Under the pieces are notes generated by a model that saw only the letters and a list, made by a program, of their open reading frames with translations, was not told the DNA's origin and searched no databases. From NCBI GenBank assembly GCA_041746415.1, contig JBGTHB010000138.1, positions 1 through 15,568 on the forward strand: a stretch of 15,568 nucleotides of DNA. Direction: 5' to 3'. This DNA is from JBGTHB01 sp041746415 (lineage in GTDB: Bacteria > Pseudomonadota > Gammaproteobacteria > Coxiellales > Coxiellaceae). A program made the translations under genes and the position numbers. Below, piece after piece: positions 15,202 to 15,568 of this stretch; the stretch's first letter is position 1; each line of letters starts with the position of its first letter.

Positions 15202-15254
15202 GCCCAACAAAAACAATATACATGTTGGGCTTCGAAGACTCAGCGCCAACCTAC
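15202..15254. repeat. GCCCAAC/GTTGGGC stem-loop repeat
   Basis: GCCCAACA (15202-15209) pairs perfectly with TGTTGGGC (15223-15230). The second arm can also pair imperfectly with GCGCCAAC (15243-15250) across TTCGAAGACTCA, and CTAC follows. The GTTGGGC-TTCG-TCAGC-CCAAC-CTAC shape is the familiar form of a widespread bacterial intergenic repeat. That attribution is from memory, not a search. The alternative pairings could switch between two hairpins. Confidence 0.6.
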
Positions 15255-15273
15255 AAAAACAGGCTTATTCAGC

Positions 15274-15290
15274 TTTTGTCCTGTGCAAAG
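15274..15290 (+). repeat. 17-bp motif, copy 2 of 2
   Basis: TTTTGTCCTGTGCAAAG matches 213-229 except for one C-to-T change. It lies 114 bp upstream of the gene starting at 15404. AAGCTAAT follows with the same 55-bp offset as in copy 1. Confidence 0.35.
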
Positions 15291-15403
15291 CAGCAATTAA
15301 CAAAATGGGGTTTTAATAACATTTTTTTAAGCTAATTATGTTAGGCTCTGTCTCTATAGCCATTTCCAGCGACGGATGTATTATTAAACTGAGGGGTAGA
15401 ATT

Positions 15404-15568
15404 ATGTTCAATGAGCTCTTAGCCTATCTATTTAATCCATCTACACCCTATCTGGTGCTAAATAGCCAGCATGATCACGAAGTTTTAATTACTCCAGCAG
15501 GTCTAACTGTTTTAGGCACAATAACACCAACACAATATAACGAGGGTTTTCGTTATAACCCAGCTAGT
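15404..15568 (+). CDS. 5' part of an unknown gene (runs off the window)
   Basis: An ATG at 15404 with a strong GAGGGG ribosome site (15391-15396) opens a frame of 55 codons that is still open at the window end. The protein starts MFNELLAYLFNPSTPYLVLN, then SQHDHEVLITPAGLTVLGTI. It has no signal peptide and no membrane segment in view. The family is not recognised from this fragment. The upstream 378-bp intergenic region, rich in repeats, should hold its promoter, but none could be assigned. Confidence 0.7.
   Translation, partial: MFNELLAYLFNPSTPYLVLNSQHDHEVLITPAGLTVLGTITPTQYNEGFRYNPAS

Noticed and set aside
1..15568. tRNA, rRNA, riboswitch or CRISPR array
   Set aside because: No cloverleaf-like segment, regularly spaced repeats or recognisable riboswitch core was found by eye. 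A tRNAscan or Infernal run would be decisive.

Overview
The window looks like chromosomal DNA of an AT-leaning gammaproteobacterium. The best guess is an amoeba- or host-associated lineage near Legionellales or Coxiellaceae. This rests on the close RF2 and LysS sequences, a Bcr/CflA-type MFS exporter, a GadC/YjeM-like amino-acid permease, a DUF1289 protein and several small Sec-exported proteins of unknown family. The taxonomic guess is inference. No rRNA, tRNA, CRISPR array or intact insertion sequence was seen.

Layout. Positions 1-1300 hold the possible 3' end of an unknown gene, an outer-membrane beta-barrel gene (375-1115) with a downstream hairpin, and a REP-like repeat. Positions 1298-5920 hold a compact minus-strand gene block, transcribed prfB, MFS exporter, lysS, five-TM membrane protein. 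Spacings are about 21 nt or less. prfB needs the classical +1 programmed frameshift, so its true start is 5920. Positions 5961-6075 hold a 115-bp imperfect palindrome. Next come a minus-strand DUF1289 gene (6110-6307) and two tandem plus-strand genes for diverged six-cysteine secreted proteins (6616-7465). Positions 7468-7701 look like a broken ORF. It is followed by a minus-strand VgrG-like gene (7698-9206) that diverges from an APC-family permease (9276-10610).

Positions 10622-15025 are accessory in character. They hold an unknown 108-aa protein, a 577-aa three-part membrane protein, a small membrane protein, a short-chain dehydrogenase remnant, a secreted protein whose 3' end is duplicated out of frame, and an omega/DHAR-like glutathione S-transferase. 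Positions 15026-15403 are a repeat-rich intergenic region with three recognisable elements. Two of them also have a copy or relative at the left end of the window. A new plus-strand gene starts at 15404 and runs off the end.

Functionally the left half is translation housekeeping (RF2, LysRS) with an embedded exporter. The right half mixes transport, exported or surface proteins and gene remnants. I see no complete new multi-gene system. The items most worth following are the six-cysteine secreted pair, the 577-aa protein, the cargo-less VgrG and the out-of-frame 97-bp duplication.
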